Source: Cannabis sativa
Taxonomy: Eukaryota > Streptophyta > Magnoliopsida > Rosales > Cannabaceae
Direction of reading: 5' to 3'
NCBI RefSeq assembly: GCF_029168945.1
Contig: NC_083609.1
Span: forward strand, 26,391,001-26,455,000
Length of the DNA stretch: 64,000 nt
Shown in pieces: positions 45,551 to 59,400 of the stretch. Position numbers and translations under genes: made by a program. Each line of letters opens with the position of its first letter. The stretch's first letter is position 1. The notes under the pieces were generated by a model, which did not search any database, was not told the origin of the DNA, and saw nothing but the letters and a program-made list of their open reading frames with translations.

Positions 45551-46937
45551 TATGTGAGGCGATAGGGTAATGGACAAAACCAGCCAAATCCGCCCAATAA
45601 CCCAGGTCACCAAAGACTACAACCTCCTCCTGTAGAAGGAGAGGAAATTTTGGTTATCTCAGGAGGGCCGCATCTTGCTGGTAGTAATGGCCAAAAGAGA
45701 TATGGCAAGGAGATAAAAAACGAGCAACCAGTCTTTGCTCCAGAGTCATCCCAGAAATCCAAGACTAAAGAACCTCCGATTGTATTTTCAGAGGAAGACA
45801 CAAAGCACGTGAGGTACCCACACATTGACCCTCTTGTTGTTACAATTCAGCTTACCAACAAGAGGATAAAAAGGGTGTTGGTGGATAAAGGAAGTTCAGT
45901 GAATATTCTATACAAGGATACACTGAAGAAAATGGGATTGCAAAATGCGAGTTTGAAACCTTGCATGGTGAATTTGTGTGGATTTATCGGAGATAATGTC
46001 ACCAGTCAGGGCATTATTCAACTCCCATTAACCGTAGGCGAGCCACCATTATCCACAACTGTGATGCAAGATTTCCTAGTTGTTGACCTACCATCAGCCT
46101 ACAACATATTGTTGGGTCGCCGAGTACTAATCGGACTAGGGGTAGTTAGTTTCACTAAACATCTGTCTTTAAAATTTCAGATGCCAGAAGGTGTAGGTGT
46201 CGTGCGAGCTGATCAGTTACTGGCTCGTTAATGCTACCGCATAGAATTACAGAATAGAAGGGTTGGTCATCAATTAATGGTAGTCATAACGAGGAAAGGC
46301 GAGAAACAGGATGAGGATCTAGATCTTAGAATTCAAGTTGAGAAGAAACTGTTAAAACCAATCCTGGAATTGGAGGAAGTTATTTTAGATCCAGAAAATC
46401 CCACAAAGTGTGTATTCATTGGGAAAAATCTGGATGAAAAATTAAAATAGCAATAGCTAATAAGTTTTCTGAAGGAAAACTAGGACCAATTCGCCTGGAG
46501 CCATTCAAATATGATAGGGATTGGCCCTAAAGTTATCTGTCTGCACTTGAATATTGACCCAAATTACCCAGCTAAGAGACAAAAGAGGCGACCACAGGAT
46601 TTTGAAAGACAAGGGGCAACTCAAAGAGGAAGTGAACAAATTACTGACTAAAGACTTTATACGCGAGGCGTTCTATCCATCGTGGATATCGAACCCTATT
46701 CTTGTCCTGAAGCCAAATGGTACTTGGAGAACTTGTATCGACTTTTTAGATTTAAACAAAGCTTATCCAAAGGATTGCTTTCCTTTGCCAAGAGATCGAC
46801 CATTGGTGGATGCAAGCTGCTAGACACGGTGATGATATTTATGGACGTATATTACGGATATAACCAGATCGAGATGCACGTACGTGATCGAGAACACACA
46901 AGTTTTGTAACCAACATGGGGCTTTATTTCTATAAAG
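45551..46937 (+). pseudogene. Tat protease and RT N-terminal part, copy 2
   Basis: The protease ORF 45650-46231 is identical in translation to copy 1, including the unusual D-K-G-S-S active site. RT motifs KPNGTWRTCIDF and DLNKAYPKDCFPLPR follow. The 46590-46890 segment has extra changes (for example CGACCACAGG for CGACCCTGGG, ATTACGG for ATTCTGG) that shift frame. It ends at MGLYFYK where Copia A enters. Confidence 0.78.
46933..46937 (+). repeat. Target-site duplication of Copia A, copy 2 left
   Basis: TAAAG before TGTTAGG, the same junction as 9382-9386. Confidence 0.9.
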
Positions 46938-48822
46938 TGTTAGGTTTTATGCCCTAAATAAAACTCCATTTCAATGTAATCTATTTTATTCAACATCAAT
47001 AAAGAAACAGAAGTATTTTTCATTCATTTGTGTATGTTTTGGTTCATTTTATCAATTGCTTGTCTATTTGATTTATAAATTCATCTTAAACCCTTTTCAC
47101 ATACTTGATCATGTTTATTGTGCTGTCATCACATTGGAAAGTAAACATGACTATGTGAATAAAGTTTCCTAGATTTATCAGACACAGGGTTTTACTGATA
47201 TGATAATCTACAATAAGAGTTTACTTGCATTTGGAGAAATGCTATGTTCTTTCCAGAACATTGGTTAAAGTAAAGCTTAGGTTGGATGCGTGGAGTATGC
47301 ATCGGAATGGACCGATATTGAACTTTGACTTAGATTTAATTAAACTTACCGTAAAATCTATTCAAGTCAATATCGCCAAGTTGATCCTAGATCAAATGTT
47401 CTTAATCTTGTTATGATTAGGCTCAATCTTGAAAGCCTATTCGTGTTCTTTGATTTGTTAGTTAAGACTACTTTTAGGTCAGGATGATACGTACATTTTG
47501 GGAACACGGTAGTGCAATTGAGTGGGAGCGCTAGCATAAACATGGAATCTATAGCTACTATCTGGCGAATAGTAAGCAAAGGATGATCTCCTTCGAGCTT
47601 GACAAAACGAACATAAATGGTGGAGTACTCATTTCACATAAGCTGAAATATCATTTATACGGGGTCAAGTGTTTTAAGGATAAAATACATAGTAGAGTGT
47701 TACGGTAATCTAATCCCTTTACGGTGTAGATCATTCATATAGAGGATCATTGATCACATTAGGATTATAACAATGGATAACTAATGATGCGTACATATGG
47801 TGGAACATATAGAGCATTCTATATGCGAGAGTGCAATTCTAATATCTATGCGTGGATTCAACGAAGAATTAATAAGTTAGTGAATTTTAGTGCTAAATTC
47901 TTGATCTACTTATTGGAAGCTCGGTTATATAGACCCATGGTCCCCGCACTAGTTGAGATAATATTGTTTGTAAGAGTCATGTAATTGGTTTTGATTAATC
48001 AATTATAATTCACAAATTAGATAATGTCTATTTGTGAAATTTTCACTAAGTAAGGGCGAAATTGTAAAGAAAGAGTGAATAAGGGCATATTTGTTAATTA
48101 TGATACTTTGTATGGTTCAATTAATAAATATGATAAATGACAATATTATTTAATAATTATTTATAGTTATTAAATAGTTAGAATTGGCATTTAAATGGTT
48201 GAATTAGAAAATTGGCATTTTTGAGAAAATCAGATACAAAAGTGTTAAAATTGCAAAATTGCAAAAAGCAATGCCCAAATCCATCAAGCCATGGCCGGCC
48301 ACTTTTGTAGGAATTTTAAGTGATATTTTCATTATTTTAATGCCAAATAATTCAAACCTAACCCTAGTGGAATGCTATATATAGATAGTGAAGGCTTCAG
48401 GAAAATCACACTTCTGAATCAGAAAAACCTGAGCCTTCTCTCTCTTCCTTGGCTGCCACTCTCTCTCTCTTCTTCCTTCATATTTCGAAATTACCTTAGT
48501 GATTAGAGTAGTGCCCACAAACAGCAAGCAATACCTCAATCATAGTGAGGAAGATCGTGAAGAAAGATCATCAGCAAAGGAGTTTCAGCATCAAGGATTC
48601 AGAGAAAGAGATCCAGGTTCAGATCTATATAATACTCTGCGACAGAAAGGATACAAGGGTTAGAGATTTGAACGGAAGGAGTCATTTAATTTCGCTGCAC
48701 CCAATGTAAGGTTTCTTAAACTTTATACGTGTTCATTTTATCGTTTTAGAAAGTTCATATTCAGGGTGTTAATAAACATACTTGTGAGTAGATCTAAGAT
48801 TCTGGTAAAATAAATTCCAACA
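46938..48822 (+). repeat. Copia A 5' LTR, copy 2
   Basis: 1,885 bp, TGTTAGG...CCAACA. The TATA box is changed to TATATATA (48376-48383). A few small differences from 9387-11274, for example TATATGCGAGAG at 47821 for TATATACTGAGAG. Confidence 0.92.
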
Positions 48823-48824
48823 AC

Positions 48825-48841
48825 TGGCCTCAAAGCCATGG
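48825..48841 (+). other. Primer-binding site, Copia A copy 2
   Basis: TGGCCTCAAAGCCATGG, identical to copy 1. Confidence 0.78.
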
Positions 48842-51692
48842 TAATTGATTTACTTGCAAGAAATTTGGACTTTAAAACGATTGTTTGTTTATTTTTGGAT
48901 GGTATCATGTTGTATTGAGTGTTATTGGATGATTGATTGGTGTTTGTAAATTTTCATAAAAAATAATTGAATATCTATTTCTGAAATTATTTTTATTGGA
49001 TAGTATGGAAAAAATTAAGTAATTTACTTTTTTACTGAACTCAATTTCGATTTAATTTGAATTAGTTATGATTTTTTGAAGTTTCAAAAAAATCGGGGGT
49101 TAGTGAAACCCTCGTGCGCGCGCGGAAATCTGCCGAGAACCCACCAGCGGCGGGATTTTCAGCCTCATGCACCCCCCATGCGGGCGCGGACGGGTATGCA
49201 CAGCATCCCGTCCGTACAGCTCGCAATTTTTTCATTTTTCTTCGTTTTTTCATGCTTTTTCATGGAATTAACTTCCGATTTTTTGTGTAGTTCTATATTT
49301 ATACTATTACTATTCCTAATTTAATTCTAATTATCATTATGAATTAATTTAATATTTTTTAAATTTAATTCAAGATATTAGTGTAATTTGAATTTAAAAA
49401 TAGTTAGTATCCATCTTATTTGCTTAATAATCTATCTTATTTTTAAATTTGATTATATCTTATTTTATTTTTAAATTTGAGGTTAGATTTTAAATATTTT
49501 ATATTAAATCTTTTTTAAATAATTTGACCTTATTTAAATTTAAAATAAGATACCTATAATCATGTAATTTTAAAAAGGTGTAAGATATTTTGTTAACTTT
49601 TAAATTTTGTTATTTTATTTATTTAAATTACATTTAAAATCTGAAAAAGATATTCATTTATCTTTTTTAATTTTTTATTTAATTTTTATTTATAAAATAA
49701 CATTTAATTTTTAAAAGTAGTTAGCAAATTTTGAAATGATATTTAGGTTGGTTGAAACCTAATTTTTCAAAATCGTAGGTTTAATTTTAAATTTAATTTT
49801 TTTTTTAAATTTCGAATTTTTCAATTTTTTTTTTAATTTTTCGAAAATTATTTTTTAATTAATTAATTATTTCGAAATTAATTATTTAATTTAAAATTAA
49901 ATAAATCCTACATCCAACTATCCAGCTAACCTTGTTGCAGGAGTATGTGTTTTAGCTTGTGTGTAAGTTTTCAAAACCTATTATTGCTTGATTGCAAATA
50001 GCCATGGTTAACTTGTTGACAGATCCAATGATCTGATTTTAACTCATGGCTCCCTTGGTCAAGTTAATAATTTGTAACATGTATATTTACAGTCTTCTTT
50101 CATCTGTGTATGACCTAGCAACATGATAGGACCCATCCAAAGTGTGCCTGTGTGAGCCTATGTGTTTAATTTTATTATAGATGCATATAGGTTAATGTTG
50201 CTAAATAAAATGTCATAGTTCTTGATAGATTTTATTTAGGCCCATTTAGTTTTTGGGCCTATTCAATTAATAACAGTTGTTCATTTTAAGGTTAAATTCC
50301 TCTCTTTTGGGCCTTGTGTGAGAGTTGGAAGCCATAGAAGTGGATACGACATACTGAACCCAGCACCCCCTCACATGAACCACCCCAATTGTGAAGGCCC
50401 ATTTGCCTGATTTGAATAAACTGTACTAGGTTAATTACACTAGTTTAACCTAATAAAATTGATTAGCAACATAATTAATTTCATTTATTTTGAAATTAAT
50501 TTAAGAAAACCATAGTTTAAAGAATTTTATATTCTAAGCTAAATTATATGTATTTTCTTGTATTTAATTAAATATAGAATTATAACCATCTAGATTCTTT
50601 TTGAAGCCTAATTTAAACTTTTCATTAAATATTCCTATTTAAGTTGATATTAAGTTATCTACAACTAACCAACTTAAATCTGAATATCTTTTGTATTTTC
50701 GAATATTAACTTAAAATGGAATATTTTAGATATTTTTTAGGTTAATATCTTTTCGAATATTAACTTAAAATGGAATATCTTCAAATTAAGTGGTTACAAC
50801 TTAATTTTAATTTAATTAAATCTGATTTGAAAGATGTTTAAGTTGATTTTTTAGATTCTTCTAAAACAACTTAAACAAGATATTTTCAAATTTGTTCCTT
50901 TTAATATTCGAATTTATTTTTCGAATTTAATTAATAATTGAAAATTAATTAAAGCTGATTTTTTTTCATTCAAACCAACTTTGATTTGTAATTTTTCATT
51001 ATTATATTATGGAACTTGTTCGATATTTATTTGAATTTATTTTTCAAATTAAATAATAATTGAAAATTAATTAAAGTTGAGTATTTATTTAAACCAACTT
51101 TAGTTTGTAATTTTTCATTATTATAATATCGAATTAAAATGATTATACAAAATACATATAATATTTTTAAATAATGAGCTTTTAATCAAGAGACATTCGA
51201 TCTCCATTGTGGGTTTTACACCGCGTTTGTTTTAGTGAGTAATCCTCCCTAATGGAGGAACGTTCATTAGCAATTTTGCACCGTTTAATCTCAGATGATA
51301 AGTAGTTTGTAAGTGTTTTGTATGGTATAGATCACCCTAATGGTGGCGACCATACTTGACTTGCAAATTATGAAACAATGGTGGGAGCTCATAAGATAGA
51401 ATTGCCTTGACTCTCGCCTAAACGGGACAACGCAGAATTCCAATCTTGATCGAATAAAAGGTTGCTAGAATGGTTATCATTTTAGATGAGCTGACAACTC
51501 TATTCAATGGATGATGCTTTGACTCTCGCCTAAACGGGACACTGTATCAGTTTGTCGAAATACCTTGGAAAATAAACTATGTTAGATTTAGTATTTCTAT
51601 AACATATGTCATTACTTGTTACTTTCTGAATTGTGTATGAATTTATGAGCCAAAACCTTACTTCTGTTTTATTGATGTGTTGTAGTGTCATT
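48842..51692 (+). other. Copia A leader, copy 2
   Basis: Near-identical to 11294-14140. The GC-rich patch (49100-49225) retains the hairpin at 49188-49213 but has local differences next to it (GGCGGGATTTT for GCTGAGTTTT). The direct repeat pair is present near 51415-51440 and 51527-51550. Confidence 0.7.
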
Positions 51693-52424
51693 ATGAATAA
51701 CCCTCACCCCGATCCTCTCCTAGTTAATATCTTAGCAAAAGAACTCTATAGTGTTAAAATGCATCCTGGTAGTTGCATAAACTCGCACCTGTTGATGATG
51801 AATCTGAAGTTCCAAAAGGCAAATCTACTAAGAATTGATTTATCAAGAGAATAATGGGTCCAACTCATCCTTAATAGTCTTCCTCCGGAGTATAATGAAT
51901 TTGTTATCTCTTACATGATCAACAATTCTAACTCCTCCGACATGGACAAGCTCGAAGCAAAATTACGAGCCCATGAACGGAATTTGATTGCAATGGGTCC
52001 CCCTGGGTTTGCAATCCATAATCGAAGGAAAAGGACTAGGTATGAAGGATCTAGAACAGCTGCTTTTTCAAGTACAATTATCAAACATAATCTTCTATGT
52101 TCGAATTGTAATGAAAAGGGACATCATGAAGAACGATGTCCCAGGCTTCTAAACAATTCAAACGAAGGTAATGCTTTTGTCTTTGAATCATGCATTTTAG
52201 AGAACGAAAAATCCGTCTGGATTGTTGATTCTGGGTCTACTAACCATGTGTGTTCTTCACTGCAATTGCTTGAAACTTGGGAAAATCTGCTTCCAGGAGA
52301 ATTAAAGCTTAAAGTTGGCAATGTCGAATTAGTATCGGTCAAAGCTAGAGGAAAAGCCCGCATCAAGTTTCAACAAAGATTTTTTAATTTTAGAAAATGT
52401 TTTATTTATTCCAAACTTAAGTAG
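51693..52424 (+). pseudogene. gag: Copia A gag C-terminal half and protease, copy 2
   Basis: Translation equals that of 14141-14872: the same internal TAA after LSRE, the same zinc knuckle CSNCNEKGHHEERC, the same protease D-S-G, and the same frame change in the T-run before integrase. Shared lesions show that both copies derive from one already defective element. Confidence 0.8.
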
Positions 52425-53837
52425 AAACTTGATTAGTGTCTCATGTTTGCAAACACAATCTTATATATTGAATTTTTCGAGTACAAATTGTACAATTTCT
52501 CGTAATGGATTTTCAAATATGTGTTGCTTTATAATGGAACAAGGACTTTATGTTTTACGACCGAGTACTTTCAAATCTCAACTTTAAATAGTGAACTTTT
52601 CTGTGTAGCTAGACCTAGAAACCTCAAAACAAAAGAGATTGATAATGATGATCAAACATATCTATGGCATTTACGTTTAGGTCATATAGGCTTTGATAGA
52701 CTCAATAGGCTCACCAAAGACGGTCTATTGAAAAATGTCAACTTAGGTGAACTGCCAGTATGCGAGTCCTGCCTAGAAGGAAAAATGACTAAATGTTCTT
52801 TCTCTGCAAAGGGAGAGCGTGCCAAAATCCCTCTAGGGTTAGTGCATTCCGATGTCTGCGGACCTTTGAATGTCAAAGCCCGAGGTGGTTATGAGTATTT
52901 TGTCACTTTCATTGACGATTTCTCTAGATATAGTTTTCTTTACCTAATGCAAAAGAAATCTGAAACGTTTGAAAAGTTTCAGGAGTTTCATGCTTTGACC
53001 CAAAACCAATTAGGTAAATCATTAAAGATCTTGCGAACTGATAGGGGTGGAGAATATATGGATATGCAGTTCAAAGATCATTTAATTGAACTTGGAATTG
53101 AATCCTAATACACTGCCCCAAGCACTCCACAACAAAATGGAGTTGCAGAAAGAAGAAATCGCACTCTTTTGGAAATGGTTAGGTCTATGCTGAGTTATTC
53201 AACTCTGTCAACGTCCTTCTGGGGATATGCTATACAGATGGCAAATGACATTCTAAATGTTGTTCTATCTAAAGCAGTCCCTAAGACACCCGTCGAACTT
53301 TGGAATGGTCGTACACCTAGTTTACGCCATTACAGAATTTGGGGGTGCCCTGCTCATGTCTTAAGAAAGAAAGAAGGCAAACTTGAATCACGTACCGAAG
53401 TATGCATATTTGTCGGAAATTCTAAAGAGACTAGGGGTGGACTATTTTATAGTCACCAGGATAACAAAGTGTTTGTTTCTACGAATGCTACTTTCCTTGA
53501 AGAGAACTATATTAAAGACTACAAACCGAAAAGTAAAGTTGTTCTAGAGGAATTGCTATCAGATATAAGTCCTCCCAATGTTTCGTCCTCTTCCACTCGT
53601 GAAGAAGACAATCCCACTCCCTCAGTTGAACAAACTGAGAAATCTACTACTAAAGTTTCTGTTCAGAAGACCACCGTACCTCGTCGTAGTGGGAGGGTTT
53701 CAACAAAACTTGCTCGTTATGGCTTGGATGGTGAAATCAATATGGTCGTAGGTGACGGTATTGATGACGATCTATTAACCTATAAACAAGCAATGGCTAG
53801 TCCGCAACGGAAACGATGGTCGGCCGGCATGGATTAG
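52425..53837 (+). pseudogene. Copia A integrase, copy 2
   Basis: Same domains and catalytic residues as 14873-16277, the same TAA before YTAPST (53106-53108) and the same TAG at the end. It differs by small insertions at 52509-52590 (GGATTTTCAAAT for GGATTTCAAAT, and others), which break the frame ahead of the zinc domain. One base difference in the AGCACTCCACAAC segment changes Ala to Pro, the residue usual in relatives. Confidence 0.82.
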
Positions 53838-54529
53838 AAATGGATTCCATGAAAAAGAACAAAGTCTGGGAATATGTAGACGCACCTGACGACTCATCCG
53901 ATAGGATGCAAGTGGGTTTACAAGAAGAAAAGAGGAGCTGGAGGCGAAGTCGAAACTTTTAAAGCTAGACTTGTAGCCAAGGGTTATACCCAAAGAGAAG
54001 GCGTGGACTATGAGGAAACTTTTAAATTCCGTTGCCATCCTCAAATCCATCCGAATTCTTCTCTCCATAGCTGTTGCTTTCAATTATGAAATCTGGCAAA
54101 TGGATGTCAAGACTGCCTTACTTAATGGGGTACTTGAAGAAACCATCTATATGGAGCAACCAGAAGGTTATGTTCTTCACAGGCGGGGAAAAGAAAGTTT
54201 GCAAATTAAATAGGTCTATCTATGGACTTAAGCAAGCTTCTCGCTCATGGAACAAAAGGTTTGATGAAATCATCAAGACCTACGGCTTTCTTCAGAATGA
54301 AGATGAACCTTGTGTTTACCAACTCAAGGAAGACCAAATAGTAGTATTCCTGATCCTTTATGTTGATGATATTTTGATCATTGGAAACAATGTCAAGAAA
54401 ATGACTCACATCAAGGAATGGTTTAACACTCAATTCGATATGAAAGATTTGGGTGAAGCAGCCTATGTTATTGGTATTCTAATTATCAGAAACCGGAAGA
54501 ACAGATCTCTTGCTCTCTCTGAAACAACC
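53838..54529 (+). pseudogene. Copia A RT, copy 2, split by Copia B
   Basis: Same motifs as copy 1, including [11 protein letters not shown], the YVDD box ([10 protein letters not shown]) and [10 protein letters not shown]. Extra frame changes at about 54023 (TTTAAATTCCG for TTTAGTCCTG) and 54178 (CACAGGCGGGG for CCTGGGCAGG) split the frame into two pieces. It ends ...LALSETT at the Copia B junction. Confidence 0.83.
54525..54529 (+). repeat. Target-site duplication of Copia B, copy 2 left
   Basis: CAACC before TGTTGGG, the same junction as 16963-16967. Confidence 0.9.
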
Positions 54530-56426
54530 TGTTGGGTTTTATGCCCTAAATAAAACTCATTTCAATATAATCAGATTTACTTATTAATATAGATCAGAAA
54601 TAACGTTTAATGTTGCATGGTTCACATGATTTATTTCATGATTATATGTACATAATGTATAAATTCATCTGAAACCCTTTTCACATACTTGATCCCGTTT
54701 TATTGTGCCGTCAACACATTGGAAAGTAAACATGACTATGTGAATAAAGTTTCCTAGATTTATCAGACACAGGGTTTTACTGATATGATAATCTACAACA
54801 AGAGTTTACTTGTATTTGGAGAAATACTATGTTCTTTCCAGAACATTGGTTAAAAGTAAAGCTCAGGTTGGATGCATGGAGTATGCATCGGAAGGGACCG
54901 ATATTGAACTTTGACTTAGATTTATTAAACTTACCGTAATATCTATTCAAGTCAATATCGCCTAGTTGATCCTAGATCAAATGATCTTAATCCTGATATG
55001 ATTAGGCTCAATCTCGAGAGGCTATTCGTGTTCTTTGATTTGTTAGTTAAGTCTACTTTTTAGGTCAGGGTGATACGTACATTTTGGGAACACGGTAGTG
55101 CAATTGAGTGGGAGTGCTATCATAAACATGGAATCTATAGCTTCTATCTGGCGAATAGTAAGCAAAGGATGATCTCCTTCGAGCTTGACCAAACGAACAT
55201 AAATGGTGGAGTACTCATTTCACATAAGCTGAAATATCATTTATACGGGGTCAAGTGTTTTAAGGAATAAATACATTGTAGGGTGTAACGGTAATTTAAT
55301 CCCTTTACAGTGTAGATCATTCATATAGAGGATCATTGATCACATTAGGATTATAACAATGGATAACTGATGATGTGTCTATATGATGGAACATATAGAG
55401 CATTCTATATACTGAGAGTGCAATTCTAAGTTCTATGCGTGGATTCAACGAAGAATTAATAAGTTAGTGAATTTTAGTGCTAAATTCTTGATCTACTTAT
55501 TGGAAGCTCGGTTATATAGACCCATGGTCCCCCCACTAGTTGAGATAATATTGCTTGTAAGACTCATGTAATTGGTTTTGATTAATCAATTATAATTCTC
55601 AAATTAGACTATGTCTATTTGTGAAATTTTCACTAAGTAAGGGCGAAATTGTAAAGAAAGAGTTTATAGGGGCATATTTGTTAATTATGATACTTTGTAT
55701 GGTTCAATTAATAAATATGATAAATGACAATATTATTTAATAATTATTTATAGTTATTAAATAGTTAGAATTGGCATTTAAATGGTTGAATTAGGAAATT
55801 GGCATTTTTGAGAAAATTAGATACAAAAGGTGTTAAAATTGCAAAATTGCAAAACCCAAGGCCCAATCCACTAAGGCATGGCCGGCCACCTATTGTGTGT
55901 GTTTTAAATTGATTTTTTCGTTATTTTAATGCCATATAATTCAAACCTAACCCTAGTGGAATGCTATAAATAGATAGTGAAGGCTTCAGAAAAATTAGAC
56001 TTTTCTTCTGACACTTTCTGAATCAGAAAAACTGAGCCTTCTCTCTCCCTCTCTTTAGCTACCACTTCTTCTTTCTTCTTCCTTTGAATTTCGAAATCCT
56101 TAGTGATTAGAGTAGTGCCCACACACATCAAGCAATACCTCAATCATAGTGAGGAAGATCGTGAAGAAAGATCATCAGCAAAGGAGATTCAACATCAAGG
56201 ATTCAGAGAAAGAGATCCAGGTTCAGATATTGATAATGCTCTGCTACAGAAAGGAATCAAGGGCTAGATATCTGAACGGAAGGAGTCATTATATTCCGCT
56301 GCACCCAATGTAAGGTTTCTTAAACTTTATATGTGTTTATTTCATCGTTTTAGAAAGTTCTTATTTAGGATGTTAATAAACATACTTGTGAGTAGATCTA
56401 AGATCCTGGTAAAATAATTTCCAACA
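54530..56426 (+). repeat. Copia B 5' LTR, copy 2
   Basis: 1,897 bp, TATA box at 55965-55972. Shares private variants with 16968-18863 (for example TACTTTTTAGGTC, GATGATGTGTCTATATGATGG), which confirms it as that LTR's duplicate. Confidence 0.92.
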
Positions 56427-56428
56427 AC

Positions 56429-56445
56429 TGGCCTCAGAGCCATGG
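56429..56445 (+). other. Primer-binding site, Copia B copy 2
   Basis: TGGCCTCAGAGCCATGG, two bases after the LTR. Confidence 0.78.
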
Positions 56446-59400
56446 TAATTGATTTAATTGCAAGAAATTTGGACTTTAAAACGATTGTTTGTATGTTTTT
56501 TGGATGGTATCATGTTGTATTGAGTGTTATTTGATGATTGATTGATTTTTGTGAAGTTTTCGTGAAAAATAATTGCGATTTCATCTCTGGAATTATTTTT
56601 ATTGGATAGTATGGAAAAAATTAAGCAAGTTAGCCTTTTACAGAACTTAATTTGGATTTTATTTGAATTAGTTATGATTTTTTGAAGATTTGAAAAAATC
56701 GGGGCTGTGCTGATTTTTTTTTCCTGCGATGGCAAATCTGTCCGTACAGTTTCGAATTTTTTTGTTTTTCGATTTTTCATGCTTTTTCATGGAATTAACT
56801 TCCAATTTTTTGTATAGTTTTGTATTTATACTATTACTATTCCTAATTCAATTCTAATTATCATTTTGAATTAATTTAATATTTTTTAAATTTAATTCAA
56901 GATATTAGTGTAATTTGAATTTGAATAGAATTAGTATCTATCTTCTTGCTTAAAAATCTATCTTATTTTTAAATTTGATTATATCTTATTTTTTAAAATT
57001 TAAGGTTAGATTTTATAAGATATTTAAAAATATCTTATCTTTTAAGATATTTTTAATTATATCTTATCTTTTAAGATTTTTTTTAAATTAAATCTTTTTA
57101 GATATTTTGACCTTATTTAAATATAAAATAAGATATTTATAATCATGTAATTTTAAATAGATGTAAGATATTTTGCTAACTTTTAAATTTTGTTATTTTA
57201 TTTATTTAAATTAAATTTAAAATCTGAAAAGATATTTCATTTATCTTTTCTAATTTTTATTTAATTTTTATTTTTAAAATAACATTTAATTTTTAAAAGT
57301 AATGAGCAAATTTTGAAATGATATTTAGGTTGGTTGAAATCTAATTTTTCAAAATTGTAGGTTTAATTTTAAATTTAAATTATTTTTAAACTTTCGAATT
57401 TTTGAAATATTTTTTTTAAATTTTCGAAAATTATTATTTATTTAATTAATTATTTCGAAATTAATTATTTAATTTAAAATTAAATAAATCCTACATCCAA
57501 CTATCCAGCTAACCTTGTTGCAGGAGTATGTGTTTTAGCTTGTTTGTAAGTTTTCAAAACCTATTATTACTTGATTGCAAATAGCAGTCATGGTTACTTT
57601 TTGCCGGATCTGATTGATGCGATGGCTCCTCAGTCAAGTTAATAATTTGTAACAGGTATATTTACAATCTTCTTTCATCTGTGTATGACCTAGCAACATG
57701 ATAGGATCCATCCAAAGTGTGCCTGTGTGAGCCTATGTGTTTAATTTTATTATAGATGCATATAGGTTATTGTTGCTAAAATAAATTATCATAGTTCTTG
57801 ATAGAATTTATTTAGGCCCATTTAGTTATTGGGCTTATTCAATTAATAACAGTTGTTCTTATTAAGGTTAAATTCCTCTCTTTTGGGCCTTATGTGAGAG
57901 TTGGGAGCCATAGAAGTGGGTACGACATACTGAACCCAACACCCCCTCACATGAACCACCCCAATTGTGAAGGCCCATTTGCGATTTGAACAATCGTACT
58001 AGGTTAATTACACTAGTTTAACCTAATAAAAATTGATTAGCAACATAATTAATTTCATTTATTTTGAAATTAATTCAAGAAAATTATAGTTTAAAGAATT
58101 CTTTATTCTAAGCTAAACTATATGTATTTTCTTGTATTTAATTAAATATAGAATTATAACCATCTAGATTCTTTCTGGAACTTAATTTAAATTTTTCATT
58201 AAATATTCTTATTTAAGTTGATATTTAGTTATCTACAACTAACCAACTTAAATCTGAATATCTTTTGAATTTCAAATTTCAAAATTAAGTTGAGGAATTT
58301 TAGGCATTGGTTATTAAGATTCTTTAGATATTTTTTAAGTTAATATCTTTTCGAATATTAACTTAAAATGGAATATTTTCAAATTAAGTGGTTACAACTT
58401 AATTTTTGATATTTAATTAAATTTAAATTTAAAAATATTTAAGTTCTAGATTTTTTCTAGTACAACTTAAATTAGATATTTTTTTCAAATTTTGTAGAAA
58501 AGATACTTAGTCAAATAAGATATTTTCTAGATAGTTATTTCTAGACTAATTATTTCTAATATTAAATAGGAAAATATTATACATTGTGAAATTAATTATT
58601 TAAATAATTAATTTTGGTACAATTTATTTTAAGTATATTTTTCCTAGTATTAAACTAGAGATTAATAATTAAGCCTTCTCTACACTTAATTATTTATTTC
58701 TTGAATTTAATACATTTAATTAATTTGAAAATTAAATATCTAAGTTGATTTTATCATCATACTTAAATATTTCTTTTTCATGACATTTAATTAAATAGAA
58801 AATTATTTTTAGTTGAAATTTATTTTTTCAACTAAATTTAAATGATTTTCAAAATATATTTTTTCTTTATTTTATTAATCAATTTTCGAAATTGCATTTC
58901 TTAAATGCTAGAATTTTGAATTTTATCTTGAAAAATAGATTAAGTTGTAAATTAATTATTTATTTTAATTAATTCTTGGATCAACTTAAATCAATGATTT
59001 TTTCATTTATTGATTAATTTAAAATAAATTGAATTAAAGTATATTCTTAGAAATTGAATTAATTAGTCAAAGGAAAATCTAGATAGGTGATATTTTTGCT
59101 TGAAGTATTTTTCTAGCGTATTTAATTAAATAGAAAATTAATATTTAAGTTGATTTTCATCATCACACTTAAATATTTGAAATTTTTCTTATATATATTT
59201 AATTAAATAGGAAAATTATATTTTTTGTTGTAAATTAATTAATTTTGGGCCAACATTAAATTAGAATGATTTTTCCAGGATTTATTTTTTATTTTAATAT
59301 GCATTTTTCGAAAATTGTATTCTTAAATACTTTAATTTTTCGAAATGCAATATATATTTATAGAAAATTAAATTTGAGTTGTAAATTAATTTAAATTAAT

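Larger units (their letters stand above)
41146..46937 (+). mobile_element. Tat retrotransposon, copy 2 (5' part)
   Basis: Matches 3769-9386. From 43551 to 46937 the match is nearly perfect (3,387 against 3,386 bp). From 41146 to 43550 it is 173 bp longer than its counterpart (2,405 against 2,232 bp) through many small insertions. It ends at the same RT position, with TAAAG at 46933-46937 before a Copia A LTR, so it shares the copy 1 insertion. Confidence 0.85.
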
